A stretch of DNA of 64,000 nt, from the NCBI RefSeq assembly GCF_014851765.1, contig NZ_JACVAI010000004.1:372001-436000 (forward strand), read 5' to 3'. The DNA is from Pseudomonas sp. PDM04 (GTDB taxonomy: Bacteria; Pseudomonadota; Gammaproteobacteria; Pseudomonadales; Pseudomonadaceae). Below the pieces are notes generated by a model. It did no database searches and was not told the origin of the DNA. It saw nothing but the letters and a program-made list of their open reading frames with translations. This document shows, piece by piece, positions 28,065 through 38,129 of the stretch. Numbering within the stretch: position 1 is the first letter of the stretch; every line of letters starts with the position of its first letter. Position numbers and translations under genes: made by a program.

Positions 28065-28523
28065 TCAGGCTTGAACCGAATCCTCTTCCTTGTGAGCGTT
28101 GTGCAGGACTTCGATCAGGCAGTCCTCCAGTTCGAAGCGCTCGTGCAACAGGCCACCCAGTTCCTTGAATTTCTCTGCCACGCATTTCCCTGCATCACAC
28201 AGGTCGTTGAACGCGAGCAGCTTCTCGGTGATGACGTCGATTCGCGGGTAGATCGTCTCGGCCAGCTCGAGTCCGCGCGTATCGCCAAAGGCCTTGGCTT
28301 CGCCCGTCAACTGTTCATAGATCTCGAAATGTCCGGCAGAGACGTAATCGACCAGCACGCCACAGAATTCCTGCAATGGCTGGCGGTTCTCCCCGAGAGC
28401 CTCAGGCTTGGCGCCGAGAGCATCATAGGCCCGAACCAGTTCGTGACGCTCCTGCAACCAGCGATCGATCAGCAGATGCACTCCACCCCAGCGTTCCTGA
28501 GCATTCTGACAACTTTCGAGCAT
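28065..28523 (-). CDS. algQ: AlgQ/Rsd, anti-sigma-70 regulator
   Basis: The protein has 152 residues, begins MLESCQNAQERWGGVHLLIDRWLQERHELV, and is all helical, as in the Rsd/AlgQ family. It binds domain 4 of the housekeeping sigma factor and shifts RNA polymerase toward alternative sigmas. In P. aeruginosa AlgQ (AlgR2) controls alginate and siderophore genes. The start at 28523 is chosen because it gives the conserved N-terminus. It is convergent with the FKBP gene and lies near algP. Confidence 0.95.
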   Translation of the reverse strand: MLESCQNAQERWGGVHLLIDRWLQERHELVRAYDALGAKPEALGENRQPLQEFCGVLVDYVSAGHFEIYEQLTGEAKAFGDTRGLELAETIYPRIDVITEKLLAFNDLCDAGKCVAEKFKELGGLLHERFELEDCLIEVLHNAHKEEDSVQA

Positions 28524-28700
28524 GGTGATCTCTCTTCCCTTTTGGGTCATGCTGCCCTGGATCCGTCGTGCTCTTGATGGGCAGAATCGGTCAGGCAGAG
28601 CGCCATTCGAGCAACATAAACGCGACGACACGTGCGGGCCAGATTATGCCCGCACGCTAATGGCTTCAAGGTACGCAGGAGATAAAGTTCATACAAGTGT

Positions 28701-29252
28701 TTAATCGCGAGCCAGCGCCGGGTGCGACGACTCGCCGCTGAGCGGTCGCTGACAAGCGATGCGCAGGAGGCGCAATAACCGGTAAACGCTCAGGACCGTC
28801 ATGGCCACGAAGAACAGCAGACTCCACTCTGGAAGACTCAGGTCGAACAGCGTCCAGGAAACATGCGCGCAATCGGTGGTGCCGTTGAACATCAGCGGCA
28901 CGACTTGCATCCAGGGATGGCTGGCCAGCAGGTCGGAGAGGCTGGGTGAACACAGACCCGGATGTGGCTGCGGATTGGCCTGCAACAACACCTGGCGCCA
29001 CGCCGTCACCGTCCCCGCCAGCGTGCACAGCAAGGCCAGCAGCCAATAGCCGAAAGATCCCAGGCGACCCGGCCCGTGCACCGCGGCCATCAGGCAGCAT
29101 CCGGTGAGCAGTGCGAGAAAAATCCGCTGTAACAGACACATTCCGCAAGGCTGGAGGCCGACCGCATATTCCAGGTAATAGGAAACGCCCAAGGCCAAGG
29201 CACCAGCAACGAAAACCATGAAAAACAAGGAGCGTGAGCAGGCCAACGACAT
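28701..29252 (-). CDS. dsbB: Disulfide bond formation protein DsbB
   Basis: The protein has 183 residues with four membrane helices. Its two periplasmic cysteine pairs are C36/C39 (CGMC) and C101/C128, as expected for DsbB. It reoxidises DsbA using quinone. In the Pseudomonas alg/hem block this copy is often called DsbH or DsbB1. It is a single gene, 178 bases upstream of algQ on the same strand. Confidence 0.93.
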   Translation of the reverse strand: MSLACSRSLFFMVFVAGALALGVSYYLEYAVGLQPCGMCLLQRIFLALLTGCCLMAAVHGPGRLGSFGYWLLALLCTLAGTVTAWRQVLLQANPQPHPGLCSPSLSDLLASHPWMQVVPLMFNGTTDCAHVSWTLFDLSLPEWSLLFFVAMTVLSVYRLLRLLRIACQRPLSGESSHPALARD

Positions 29253-29467
29253 GGCTTTTCCGTACCGATAGAGACAAGTGGTTACGGTAGAGGAAAGCGT
29301 GCCAGCCTTTCAAGACAACGCAGCAGGGACACTTCTACCGAACCTGTAGGGCGTTGCCGACAGAATCCGGAAGAATGGATGTAGGGACTTGTAGGACTTT
29401 GCCTTGGACTGAAAAAAACTGTCAGAAGCGGACAGAATTACCGGTCTCAGCCGAACTTGAGCACGCT

Positions 29468-29519
29468 GCCTGACGTCACCGGCGTGGTCGCCGGCAACGT
29501 CGCATACGTTCCGTCAGGC
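29468..29519 (-). other. Long stem-loop at the end of hemY
   Basis: GCCTGACG (29468-29475) and CGTCAGGC (29512-29519) are perfect inverted repeats. An inner CCGGCG/CGCCGG hairpin sits between them. The right arm overlaps the hemY stop codon. There is no T-run, so it may be an RNA-stabilising structure or a Rho-assisted end rather than an intrinsic terminator. Confidence 0.4.
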
Positions 29520-30749
29520 GTGAACCGGCACCGGCAGCGGCGCGGCCAGCAAGCGGTCATCGAGAAGTCCAAGGCCTTCCTGAAACAGCTGGTTGCTACC
29601 CTCGGTGTCGCCCAACTGTGCGAGCAATCGCGCCAGCTCCGCACAGGCTTCGGGATTGCGCTGCACCCGCAGGCTGCTTTCCAGATAATCGCGCGCTTTG
29701 CCCCACAGGCTGTTTTGCAAACACAGGCGGCCCAGTGTCAACAGCAGGCTTGGATCAGCCGGATGATCCTTGAGCCAGCTCTCGGCGGTCTGCAGTTGAC
29801 GCGCCGGGTCACTGCCGCGAACCAAGCCGTAGAGACGCGCCAGATGGCTGTCATAGTGACGCTTGAGCGCCGTTCGCAGAACCTCCTCGGCTTCGACCTG
29901 GGCGCCCAGTTGCCGGAGTTGCTCGGCGTACGCCAGCACCAGTTGCGGCTCCTGGCGTTGCGCCGAAGTGAGCTGCTGCCAGGCGCGATTGAGTGACTGC
30001 AAACCGACCTCGCCGTCTTCCTGACGTGCCGCCAGGGACAGGTTCTGCCCCCACGCACGGCGCTCCAGCTCGGCCAGTTCGCTCGATGGCAACACCTTGT
30101 CCTTGCGCAGCTCCGGCAGGAGGCGGATCACCTCCGACCACTCACCGCGCTGCTGATGCAAACGCTGCAACTGACGCAGCACCTGAACGTTGTGCGGATG
30201 CCGCTCGTGCATGGCCTGCAATGTCGCCAGGGCGCCCTCGGTGTCACCACGGTCGGTCTGCAATTGGGCATGGTTCAGGGCAATGGCCAGCTCAGCCTGA
30301 GGCTGGCGCTCCAGTGCCCGCTCCAGGAGGCTGTCGCTTTCCTCGTAGTGACCTTGTTCATTGGCCGCCCGGGCAGCGCCGAGGTAGTAAAGCAACGGCT
30401 GACGCTCGGCCTCGGCGGCACGGTGCAAGTGACGCTGCGCACTGGCCCAGCGACCTTCGGCCAGGTCCAGCTGACCATGTTCGATCGCCACCTGCACCCG
30501 CCGGCTACGATTGCGCCGCGACCAGGGATTGACCACTCCACTGGAGGTCATCACCAGCTCGACCAGGGCCTTGATCCCCCAGAACACCAGCCACAACACC
30601 GCCACCAGCGCCAGGGTCGCCCACAGGCTCGATTCGAAACGGAAACCCTTGTAGGCGATCAGCACGTAGCCGGAATGCTCGGCAATCGCCAGCCCCAGCG
30701 CGGCGGCAGCGGCGATGACTAGGAACAGGATCACGTAGAGGCGTTTCAT
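29514..30749 (-). CDS. hemY: HemY, TPR-containing protein of haem biosynthesis operon
   Basis: The protein has 411 residues. Two N-terminal membrane helices (LYVILFLVIAAAAALGLAIA and SSLWATLALVAVLWLVFWGI) are followed by TPR repeats. This is the proteobacterial HemY, not the Bacillus protoporphyrinogen oxidase of the same name. Its exact role in haem synthesis is unresolved; a scaffold role is often proposed. The start overlaps the hemX stop by 4 bases. Confidence 0.93.
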   Translation of the reverse strand: MKRLYVILFLVIAAAAALGLAIAEHSGYVLIAYKGFRFESSLWATLALVAVLWLVFWGIKALVELVMTSSGVVNPWSRRNRSRRVQVAIEHGQLDLAEGRWASAQRHLHRAAEAERQPLLYYLGAARAANEQGHYEESDSLLERALERQPQAELAIALNHAQLQTDRGDTEGALATLQAMHERHPHNVQVLRQLQRLHQQRGEWSEVIRLLPELRKDKVLPSSELAELERRAWGQNLSLAARQEDGEVGLQSLNRAWQQLTSAQRQEPQLVLAYAEQLRQLGAQVEAEEVLRTALKRHYDSHLARLYGLVRGSDPARQLQTAESWLKDHPADPSLLLTLGRLCLQNSLWGKARDYLESSLRVQRNPEACAELARLLAQLGDTEGSNQLFQEGLGLLDDRLLAAPLPVPVHA

Positions 30750-31906
30750 GGCGTGGCCTCCTGCGCGGTGTCCGTGGCAGGTTTGGCCAGGGGTTTGATC
30801 GAGTCTTCGGCATTGACATTGCGGCGTTCAAGATAGGCTTGAACGGCGCTCAAGGTGCCGGTCAGGTCAGGTGTCGCCACGGTGACCGGTTCCTTGCTCA
30901 ACTCGACCACCTGCTCGAGCATCACTTTGCTCTGAGGATTGTCGGGATTGAAGTTGCCCTTGAGCACGTCCCGCGCCTCGGCCAGCGCCTGGGTATACAC
31001 CGGCGCCTGGCCATTGAGCGCCGCCCATTGCGCCTGCTCCAGCGCCAGGCTCAAGGCCAGGCGCACCTGGCTCAGGCTCTGGCCGGCCAGCAGTGGGCGC
31101 ACATTCTTGTCGGCATTGAAGTCGATGCGGATGTAGCGGGAAATCTGGTCCCACCATTGCGCCCAGCGGCTCGCGCCGTCGCCATCGGCAGTCAGGCCCA
31201 GCAGCGATTCGCCGCGATCCTTGTACTCGGGCGCCAGCTCGGTGAGGCTGATCACCTGGTCACGCAACGCCCCCAGGCGCAGGAAAAGGCCGGTGCGATC
31301 AGGTTGCTCGGTGCTGCGCAGGGCGACCAGGGTCTTCGCCACCTGCTCGCGAGCGGCAAAGGAGCCCGGATCGTTCTGCTCGCGAAGAATTTCGTCGGCG
31401 CCCTGCACCAGGGCCTGGGCGCTACTGATGTCCTGCAACGCCGATAGGCGCAGGCTGGCCAGGCGCAGCAAGTGCTCGGCCTCAGCCAGGCGCCAATCCT
31501 TGCGACTGGCGCCAAGGACGGTTTCCAGACGTTGATTCAGGCGTTGCTGATCGCCCTGCAACTGGATCACCAGTCGACTGCGGGCATCGAGTTCTTCGGC
31601 GGCCGGCATTTGCTCGAGGCGCGCGCTCAAGCGCTGTTCGTTGAGCTTCAGGCTTTGCGCCTGGTCGTTCAACGCCTGCACCTGGCTCAACTGCTGTTGC
31701 GTGCTGGCTTGCAGGTGTCGCACCTGCCACACGCCCCAACCGCCCACGGCCACACCGGCGGCACCCAGCAGCAGTGCGACGATTGCCAGCCCATTGCCCC
31801 GGCGCTGCGTGGCAGCGGGCGGTGCACTTTCAACCGGTGTTTCAACCGACGCATCGAGATCGATCACTGGCCGGGAGTCATCTTTAGGCAAGGCAGTTTC
31901 GTTCAC
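30746..31906 (-). CDS. hemX: HemX, uroporphyrinogen-III C-methyltransferase-like membrane protein
   Basis: The protein has 386 residues. An N-terminal cytosolic tail precedes one membrane helix (LAIVALLLGAAGVAVGGWGVW, about 39-59); a coiled coil and the HemX domain follow (AEHLLRLASLRLSAL). Although databases call it a methyltransferase, it lacks the SAM-binding motifs of CysG-type enzymes, so that activity is doubtful. It is the fourth gene of algR-hemC-hemD-hemX-hemY. Confidence 0.93.
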   Translation of the reverse strand: MNETALPKDDSRPVIDLDASVETPVESAPPAATQRRGNGLAIVALLLGAAGVAVGGWGVWQVRHLQASTQQQLSQVQALNDQAQSLKLNEQRLSARLEQMPAAEELDARSRLVIQLQGDQQRLNQRLETVLGASRKDWRLAEAEHLLRLASLRLSALQDISSAQALVQGADEILREQNDPGSFAAREQVAKTLVALRSTEQPDRTGLFLRLGALRDQVISLTELAPEYKDRGESLLGLTADGDGASRWAQWWDQISRYIRIDFNADKNVRPLLAGQSLSQVRLALSLALEQAQWAALNGQAPVYTQALAEARDVLKGNFNPDNPQSKVMLEQVVELSKEPVTVATPDLTGTLSAVQAYLERRNVNAEDSIKPLAKPATDTAQEATP

Positions 31907-31922
31907 GTATCCATCCTTTGCA

Positions 31923-32690
31923 TTAGAAAACGGGTTCGGGATGCTCCCGTAACGCCGTCAGCAAAGCCGCGGCACTGGCGCCACGACAATCCACAACTGT
32001 TTGGGCACCGGCGGCGCGTGCCAGCTCGGCGACCCTCGGGCTTGGAACAAACAACGGCAACTGCGCCAATTGTGGCCAGGCGGCGCCGGCCAATTGCTGC
32101 AGGTGCTCAAAACCCTGTCCACTGCTGACCACCAGCCCATTCAAGCGTTCCGCGCGGATCCGCTCGGGCAGGGCGTGCGCCGCATACTGCGGCAGGCCAC
32201 GGCGATACAACTCCAGATAATCGACACTAGCACCCAGCTCGCGCAAGCGCTCAGCGAGTAACTCGCGCCCCCCCTCCCCGCGCATGATCAACACCCGCGG
32301 TTCAGGCCGGCTCACTGCCTGGCGCAGCGATGCCAGGCCCAACAAGGCTTCGCTGTCATCGCCCTCGGGCGGAAAGCTGACATCCAGCCGGTGAAGATCG
32401 AGGATCTGCGCCGTCGCCGCGCCCACACTGAACCACTTCAGACCTTCGCGTGGCGGGCCGTATTGCTCCAGCAACTGCACCGCGATCCTCGCGGCAGGTT
32501 TGCTGACCACAATGATCGCGCAGTAGCGATCCAGCGCCCGAATGACCTGGCACATTGTGTCAGAGGCTGCAATCGGTTCAATTTCCAAAAGCGGCAGACT
32601 GCTGCTGAAAATCCCCTCTTCGGCCAACACCACGCTCAGCGCCGCCGACTCATCCTCGGGACGCGTCAGCAGCAGGCGCCAGGCGCTCAC
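31923..32690 (-). CDS. hemD: Uroporphyrinogen-III synthase
   Basis: The protein has 255 residues of the two-domain HemD fold. It starts MSAWRLLLTRPEDES, and includes the conserved Tyr-containing block LELYRRGLP and GLVVSSGQGFEHLQQL. It closes and rearranges hydroxymethylbilane to uroporphyrinogen III. It overlaps hemC by 4 bases (ATGA). Confidence 0.94.
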   Translation of the reverse strand: MSAWRLLLTRPEDESAALSVVLAEEGIFSSSLPLLEIEPIAASDTMCQVIRALDRYCAIIVVSKPAARIAVQLLEQYGPPREGLKWFSVGAATAQILDLHRLDVSFPPEGDDSEALLGLASLRQAVSRPEPRVLIMRGEGGRELLAERLRELGASVDYLELYRRGLPQYAAHALPERIRAERLNGLVVSSGQGFEHLQQLAGAAWPQLAQLPLFVPSPRVAELARAAGAQTVVDCRGASAAALLTALREHPEPVF

Positions 32691-33628
32691 TCGTGACCTG
32701 CCTCGCCATAGACCGCCTTGAGAATGTCATCGGCACCCTGGCCCAGCAGGTCTTCGGCCACTCGCACACCCAATGCCTGGGCATCGCCGTGCGGGGCACG
32801 GGCGTCGGCACTCAGCAGCAGGCCGCCCTTCGGATCGCCCACCAGACCACGCAACCAGATCTGCTCGCCTTCCAGCACCGCGTAGCAGGCGATCGGCACC
32901 TGGCAGCCGCCGTTCAAATGCTTGTTGAGGGCACGTTCGGCCGTGACACGGGTGGCGGTGTCCTGATGGTGCAGCGGCGCGAGCAACGCCTGGATTTCGC
33001 TGTCGGCGGTGCGACACTCGATCCCCACCGCGCCCTGGCCACCGGCGGGCAGACTGTCGTCGACGCTGATGGTCGAGGTGATCCGGTCTTCGAAGCCCAG
33101 GCGAATCAGGCCGGCGGCGGCCAGGATGATGGCGTCGTACTCGCCGGCATCGAGCTTGGCCAGGCGCGTGTTGACGTTGCCCCGCAGGAAGCGGATTTCC
33201 AGGTCGGGACGACGGGTCAGCAACTGGGCCTGGCGACGCAGGCTGGAAGTACCGACGATGCTGCCCTGCGGCAAGGCGTCCAGGCTGGCGAAGGCATTGG
33301 AAACGAACGCATCACGCGGGTCTTCGCGTTCGCAAATGCAGAACAGGCCAAGGCCTTCAGGGAAGTCCATCGGCACGTCCTTCATGGAGTGCACGGCGAT
33401 GTCGGCTTCGTTTTCCAGCAGCGCGGTTTCCAGCTCCTTGACGAACAGGCCCTTGCCGCCGATTTTCGACAGCGGCGAGTCCAGCAGCTTGTCGCCGCGA
33501 CTGACCATGGGAACCAGCGTCACGAGCAGACCCGGATGGGCCTTCTCCAGACACGCTTTGACATATTCGGCCTGCCACAGGGCAAGGGCGCTTTTGCGGG
33601 TGGCGATGCGGATTTCGCGAGAGGACAT
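32687..33628 (-). CDS. hemC: Hydroxymethylbilane synthase (porphobilinogen deaminase)
   Basis: The protein has 313 residues, begins MSSREIRIATRKSALALWQA, and carries the dipyrromethane cofactor cysteine in LNGGCQVPIA. It polymerises four porphobilinogens to hydroxymethylbilane. It is the first hem gene after algR; the 139-base gap between them could hold its own promoter. Confidence 0.97.
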   Translation of the reverse strand: MSSREIRIATRKSALALWQAEYVKACLEKAHPGLLVTLVPMVSRGDKLLDSPLSKIGGKGLFVKELETALLENEADIAVHSMKDVPMDFPEGLGLFCICEREDPRDAFVSNAFASLDALPQGSIVGTSSLRRQAQLLTRRPDLEIRFLRGNVNTRLAKLDAGEYDAIILAAAGLIRLGFEDRITSTISVDDSLPAGGQGAVGIECRTADSEIQALLAPLHHQDTATRVTAERALNKHLNGGCQVPIACYAVLEGEQIWLRGLVGDPKGGLLLSADARAPHGDAQALGVRVAEDLLGQGADDILKAVYGEAGHE

Positions 33629-33767
33629 GGATCAATCCGTACTGGAAGAGATACGGCGGATGATAACAGCTCAGCCAAATCCACTTTGACTTGTATCAGG
33701 TAATACTCGGCCTCCCTGGCCCCGGATGTCCGGCAATCGGGTGAAAAACTCGCCTGCGCGGGGCGAA

Positions 33768-34514
33768 TTACAACTGCTGCATCATCTTGCGTACGCCCGC
33801 CACATGACGGCGGCTGACGATCAGGGCGTCGCCATTTAGGCCTTTGAGAAACAGCTGGAAATGTCCCAACGGCGTGCGCTGCAGGCGTTCGATGCGGTCG
33901 CGGGCGACGAGAGCGTTGCGGTGGATACGCACGAATCGGTCACCAAATTCATCTTCGAGGGCCTTGAGCGGCTCATCCAGCAGCACTTCGCCGCCCTCGT
34001 GGCGCAGGGTCACGTATTTGTGGTCGGCGATGAAATAGACCACCTGCCCCAACGGGATCAGTTCAATGCCTTTGCGGGTTCGCGCGCTGATGTGGCTGCG
34101 CGGGCCGCTGCCGGATTCGGCGGCAGGACGGGTCAGGGCGGCGAGCTGGACACGATTGGGCCGCTCGGCATTTTTCAACGCATCATGCAATTGTTCTGTA
34201 CGCACCGGTTTCACCAGATAGCCTACGGCACTGGCCTGAAAGGCTTCCACGGCAAATTCATCGGACCCTGTGCAAAACACCACAGCCGGCGGGGTCTCGC
34301 GTTCACACAATCGGGCAGCCACTTGCAGGCCATCGAGGCCGGGCATGCGAATATCGAGCAAGACGATATCCGGCTTGTGGCTGTCGATCAGTGCCAACGC
34401 CTCTTCGCCGTTCGTGGCGCTGGGCTCCAGGACACTGTATCCCTCGAGTTCGCCAACCATTCGGCTCAGGCGCTCGCGGGCAAGGGGTTCGTCATCAACG
34501 ATCAGGACATTCAT
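33768..34514 (-). CDS. algR: AlgR, LytTR-family response regulator
   Basis: The protein has 248 residues. The receiver domain has D7, D8, phospho-acceptor D54 (LLDIRMPG) and K102-region VKPVRT. The C-terminal LytTR DNA-binding domain (about 140-245) includes YVTLRHEGG and RIHRNALV. AlgR controls alginate, twitching motility and virulence genes in P. aeruginosa and is paired with the kinase-like AlgZ/FimS. Here the receiver looks intact, but only a fragment of algZ precedes it. The start overlaps the algZ remnant's stop (ATGA). Confidence 0.96.
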   Translation of the reverse strand: MNVLIVDDEPLARERLSRMVGELEGYSVLEPSATNGEEALALIDSHKPDIVLLDIRMPGLDGLQVAARLCERETPPAVVFCTGSDEFAVEAFQASAVGYLVKPVRTEQLHDALKNAERPNRVQLAALTRPAAESGSGPRSHISARTRKGIELIPLGQVVYFIADHKYVTLRHEGGEVLLDEPLKALEDEFGDRFVRIHRNALVARDRIERLQRTPLGHFQLFLKGLNGDALIVSRRHVAGVRKMMQQL

Positions 34515-34735
34515 ATTGCGCTGGATTCCTGCGTGAGTCTCGCAAAAGGATAGCGTAGACAGGTGAAGTGACGTCCGTCACCGCGATCCACGCTAAGACT
34601 AGCGCGAGGGCCAAAAAGTGCCGCCAGGCCGACGGCTAAATTTTCATCTGCCGGGCAATTGGCGGCCCAGGCCCGCATTGGCGGGGCATCGCCACAGGGT
34701 TTGCTGATACGCAATATGAACACCCCCTCTTCTTA
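34511..34735 (-). pseudogene. algZ: algZ/fimS remnant (C-terminal end of sensor kinase)
   Basis: This frame encodes about 74 codons that look like the end of AlgZ: EEGVFILRIS, then LAALFGPRASLSVDRGDGRHFTCLRYP and a short tail. LAALFG..A.L followed by a GR..V.LRYP strand is the usual end of a LytS-type HATPase domain. Its TGA overlaps the algR ATG, as algZ does in other pseudomonads. An in-frame TAA (34733-34735) ends the homology upstream. The membrane helices, His-kinase region and most of the ATPase domain, roughly 280 codons, are absent before argH begins. I read this as a deletion; misassembly is possible. Confidence 0.6.
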
Positions 34736-34972
34736 TAGTCAGCAGCCGCACCGAGAAGTGCACTGCCCCTACTGTCCAACTGTAGACGGTTGCAGGAACG
34801 TTATTGCTCAATTGAAAAATATCGTTGCGCATTTGCCCTCGCGCAGGCTTCGCCAGAGACGGGTACATCGGGGAAAAACCTGTCGACCAGCGTCAGCGAC
34901 AGCCTGGGCAACCCTGTTATTATCCGTGCCAGCGTTCCACGCCATCCTTTACCAGCCGATACGAGCGAATTC
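34736..34972. promoter_or_regulatory. Region upstream of argH where algZ would start
   Basis: This stretch precedes argH and shows no convincing coding frame or AlgZ homology. TATTAT at about 34918-34923 could be the argH -10 element, with a poor -35. Small frames here read as unrelated peptides. Confidence 0.35.
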
Positions 34973-36367
<1,395 letters not shown>

Positions 36368-36376
36368 AAGCTAAAA

Positions 36377-36455
36377 GCTTCGCCGGCGAGCCGGTCCCTC
36401 TCCCACGGGACTCAACCGAGGACCTGTGGGATCGAGACCGGCTTGCCGGCGAGAC
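36377..36455. repeat. Second-class REP pair (GCCGGC type)
   Basis: GCTTCGCCGGCGAGCCGGTC on the left faces GACCGGCTTGCCGGCGAG on the right, with CCCACGGGA/CCTGTGGGA inside. Its core differs from the GCGAGCAGGCTCGC type used elsewhere in the window. It lies between convergent argH and the GST gene. Confidence 0.75.
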
Positions 36456-36477
36456 GGCGTTTGAAAACGCGGCAAAC

Positions 36478-37137
36478 CTAGCGCTTGGCCGCCACCATCG
36501 CCATGAACGCTGGCATCGCGGCGTCCTTGTCTGCCGCAATGCGCTGCACGTTCGAATTCTGCTCCAGGCGCTCCAGCAACGCCTTGGCAGCCGGCATCTC
36601 GGCCAGCAGGTCAATCCCGAACAGCTTCTGCCCCACCGCGCAAGCCAGCGGCACGCTGTAGAGGAAGTACAGGTCCGCAATGCTCAGGCTTTCGCCCGCT
36701 ACGTAGGGCGCGAACTTGCCATGCCGGGCGAGCGAGGCAAATCCGAGCAGCAACTCGGCCTGGGTCTTTTCCTTGATCGCCTCCGGCAGCGTCATGCCAA
36801 AAAAAGCTTCGGCATAACAGGCCCGGCCCGGCAGCTCGATATACAGTTCGATCTCCTTGGCCAGCGCCAGGACCTGCGCCCGCTGGTACGGATCGACGGG
36901 CAGCAGCCGCGTACCGGTCTGGCTTGCCTCGATGTAGTCGAGCATCACGCCGGTTTCGTTGATGAACCCCTGTTCGGTCCGCAGCACCGGCACCTTGCCC
37001 CGCGGGCTGATGGCCAGTGCCTCCGGCGTCTGGCCGCCGTAGAACGGCACTTCCTTGAACGCCAGTCCTTTCTCCAGCAACGCCAGCTTGACCATGTTGT
37101 AGTAATTGCTGACGGAAAAACCATAAAGCTCGAGCAT
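36478..37137 (-). CDS. Glutathione S-transferase family protein
   Basis: The protein has 219 residues. The thioredoxin-like N-terminal domain has MLELYGFSVSNYYNMVKLALLEKG and the cis-Pro motif GKVPVL with the glutathione-binding pair ETGVMLDYIE. The C-terminal helical domain contains SIADLYFLY. It conjugates or reduces small electrophiles; the substrate is unknown. The start at 37137 is the only one that keeps the domain intact without a non-conserved leader. Confidence 0.9.
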   Translation of the reverse strand: MLELYGFSVSNYYNMVKLALLEKGLAFKEVPFYGGQTPEALAISPRGKVPVLRTEQGFINETGVMLDYIEASQTGTRLLPVDPYQRAQVLALAKEIELYIELPGRACYAEAFFGMTLPEAIKEKTQAELLLGFASLARHGKFAPYVAGESLSIADLYFLYSVPLACAVGQKLFGIDLLAEMPAAKALLERLEQNSNVQRIAADKDAAMPAFMAMVAAKR

Positions 37138-37262
37138 CACAAAGCCTCCGGGCCGTGCGGGGTGGGCAGTGCCTGTCTTATAGATCGTCGGAAGCGTTCC
37201 CGCCAGCAGCATCACGGCGCTGAATGCAGGTAGACTGGGCGCCTGACCTTGAGGAGCCGGCC

Positions 37263-37547
37263 ATGAGCGAGCCAACCGATATCGACATCGACGAAGAAGA
37301 ATTCGCCGAAAACACCTTGATCGAAGCCATTGAAAACCAGATCGAAAGCGAAAACCCGCCGGCCGCCAAGGCGACCTTCAACAAACTGACCCTGGTGGGT
37401 TACGAGCGTGAAGAGATCCTCAACCTGATGGCCCACGTACTGGCGGTGGAAATCGACGCGATTCTCGAAGAAGACCGCGCGTTCAACACCCAATGGTACG
37501 AAGCGGCGTTGCGCGCCCTGCCCGAGCTGCCACCGGAAAAGAAGTAG
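37263..37547 (+). CDS. Conserved hypothetical small acidic protein
   Basis: The protein has 94 residues, is very acidic at the N-terminus (DIDIDEEEFAENTLIEAIENQIESE) and helical throughout. GAGGAGCCGGCC before the start supports it. The second half (KLTLVGYEREEILNLMAHVLAVEIDAIL) looks like a folded helical unit. I do not recognise a characterised family. In Pseudomonas a similar short gene lies between argH and cyaA. Confidence 0.75.
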   Translation: MSEPTDIDIDEEEFAENTLIEAIENQIESENPPAAKATFNKLTLVGYEREEILNLMAHVLAVEIDAILEEDRAFNTQWYEAALRALPELPPEKK

Positions 37548-37553
37548 CCCACC

Positions 37554-37580
37554 CCTCGCGGGCGGGCTCGCTCCTGCAGG
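37554..37580 (+). repeat. Single diverged REP sequence
   Basis: CCTCGCGGGCGGGCTCGCTCCTG matches the REP half-unit with a few changes. It starts 7 bases after the stop codon of the small acidic gene. Confidence 0.7.
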
Positions 37581-37692
37581 ACGGGCAATTTCATTCCAAT
37601 TGTAAAACCGTTCTGCGGGCACTGGACATGCCGCACCAGCAGGTTCACCTTAGGGGCGCTGTCGCTCAATTCCTAGAAAGTCTGGAGTCCTT

Positions 37693-37938
37693 ATGTCGCT
37701 TACACCTGAATTGGTTGCCGAACTGGAAATCCTCGCACTCTTCAACCTGGACAGTTCCCAGGAAGGTTTGAAAATTCATCAGACCGCTGCCCCGAAAGCT
37801 ATCGCTGCCGCTCAACGCCTGTTTGAAAAAGGACTGATCGACCAGCCGGATGGCGGTTACCTGACCCGCTTGGGTCACGATGCCGCCGAACACGTACAGT
37901 CCCTCCTGATCATCTTGAAGACTCCGGAAACCGCCTGA
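37693..37938 (+). CDS. TIGR02647-family protein
   Basis: The protein has 81 residues: MSLTPELVAELEILALFNLDSSQEGLKIH, then RLFEKGLIDQPDGGYLTRLG. This is a small winged-helix-like family seen mainly in Pseudomonas and relatives. The function is unknown to me; the fold hints at DNA binding. AGGAG is absent, but GGAGTCC lies 4 bases before the start. Confidence 0.85.
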   Translation: MSLTPELVAELEILALFNLDSSQEGLKIHQTAAPKAIAAAQRLFEKGLIDQPDGGYLTRLGHDAAEHVQSLLIILKTPETA

Positions 37939-38129
37939 CTCGCACCGTATCGCCCACGGAAAGCCCCACGTCGGGATTTCCGCGGGCACACCGGGTGCCT
38001 GCCGTCGCCTCGCAACAGAAATCTGACGTCAAAAACAAAATCCGCTTAAACGTCCCGCTGCCGGGAGGCTAAACTGCGCTGCATCCCGAGACACGATGTC
38101 CGAGCCTTTGCGAGCCGGTTTGAGCTGAC

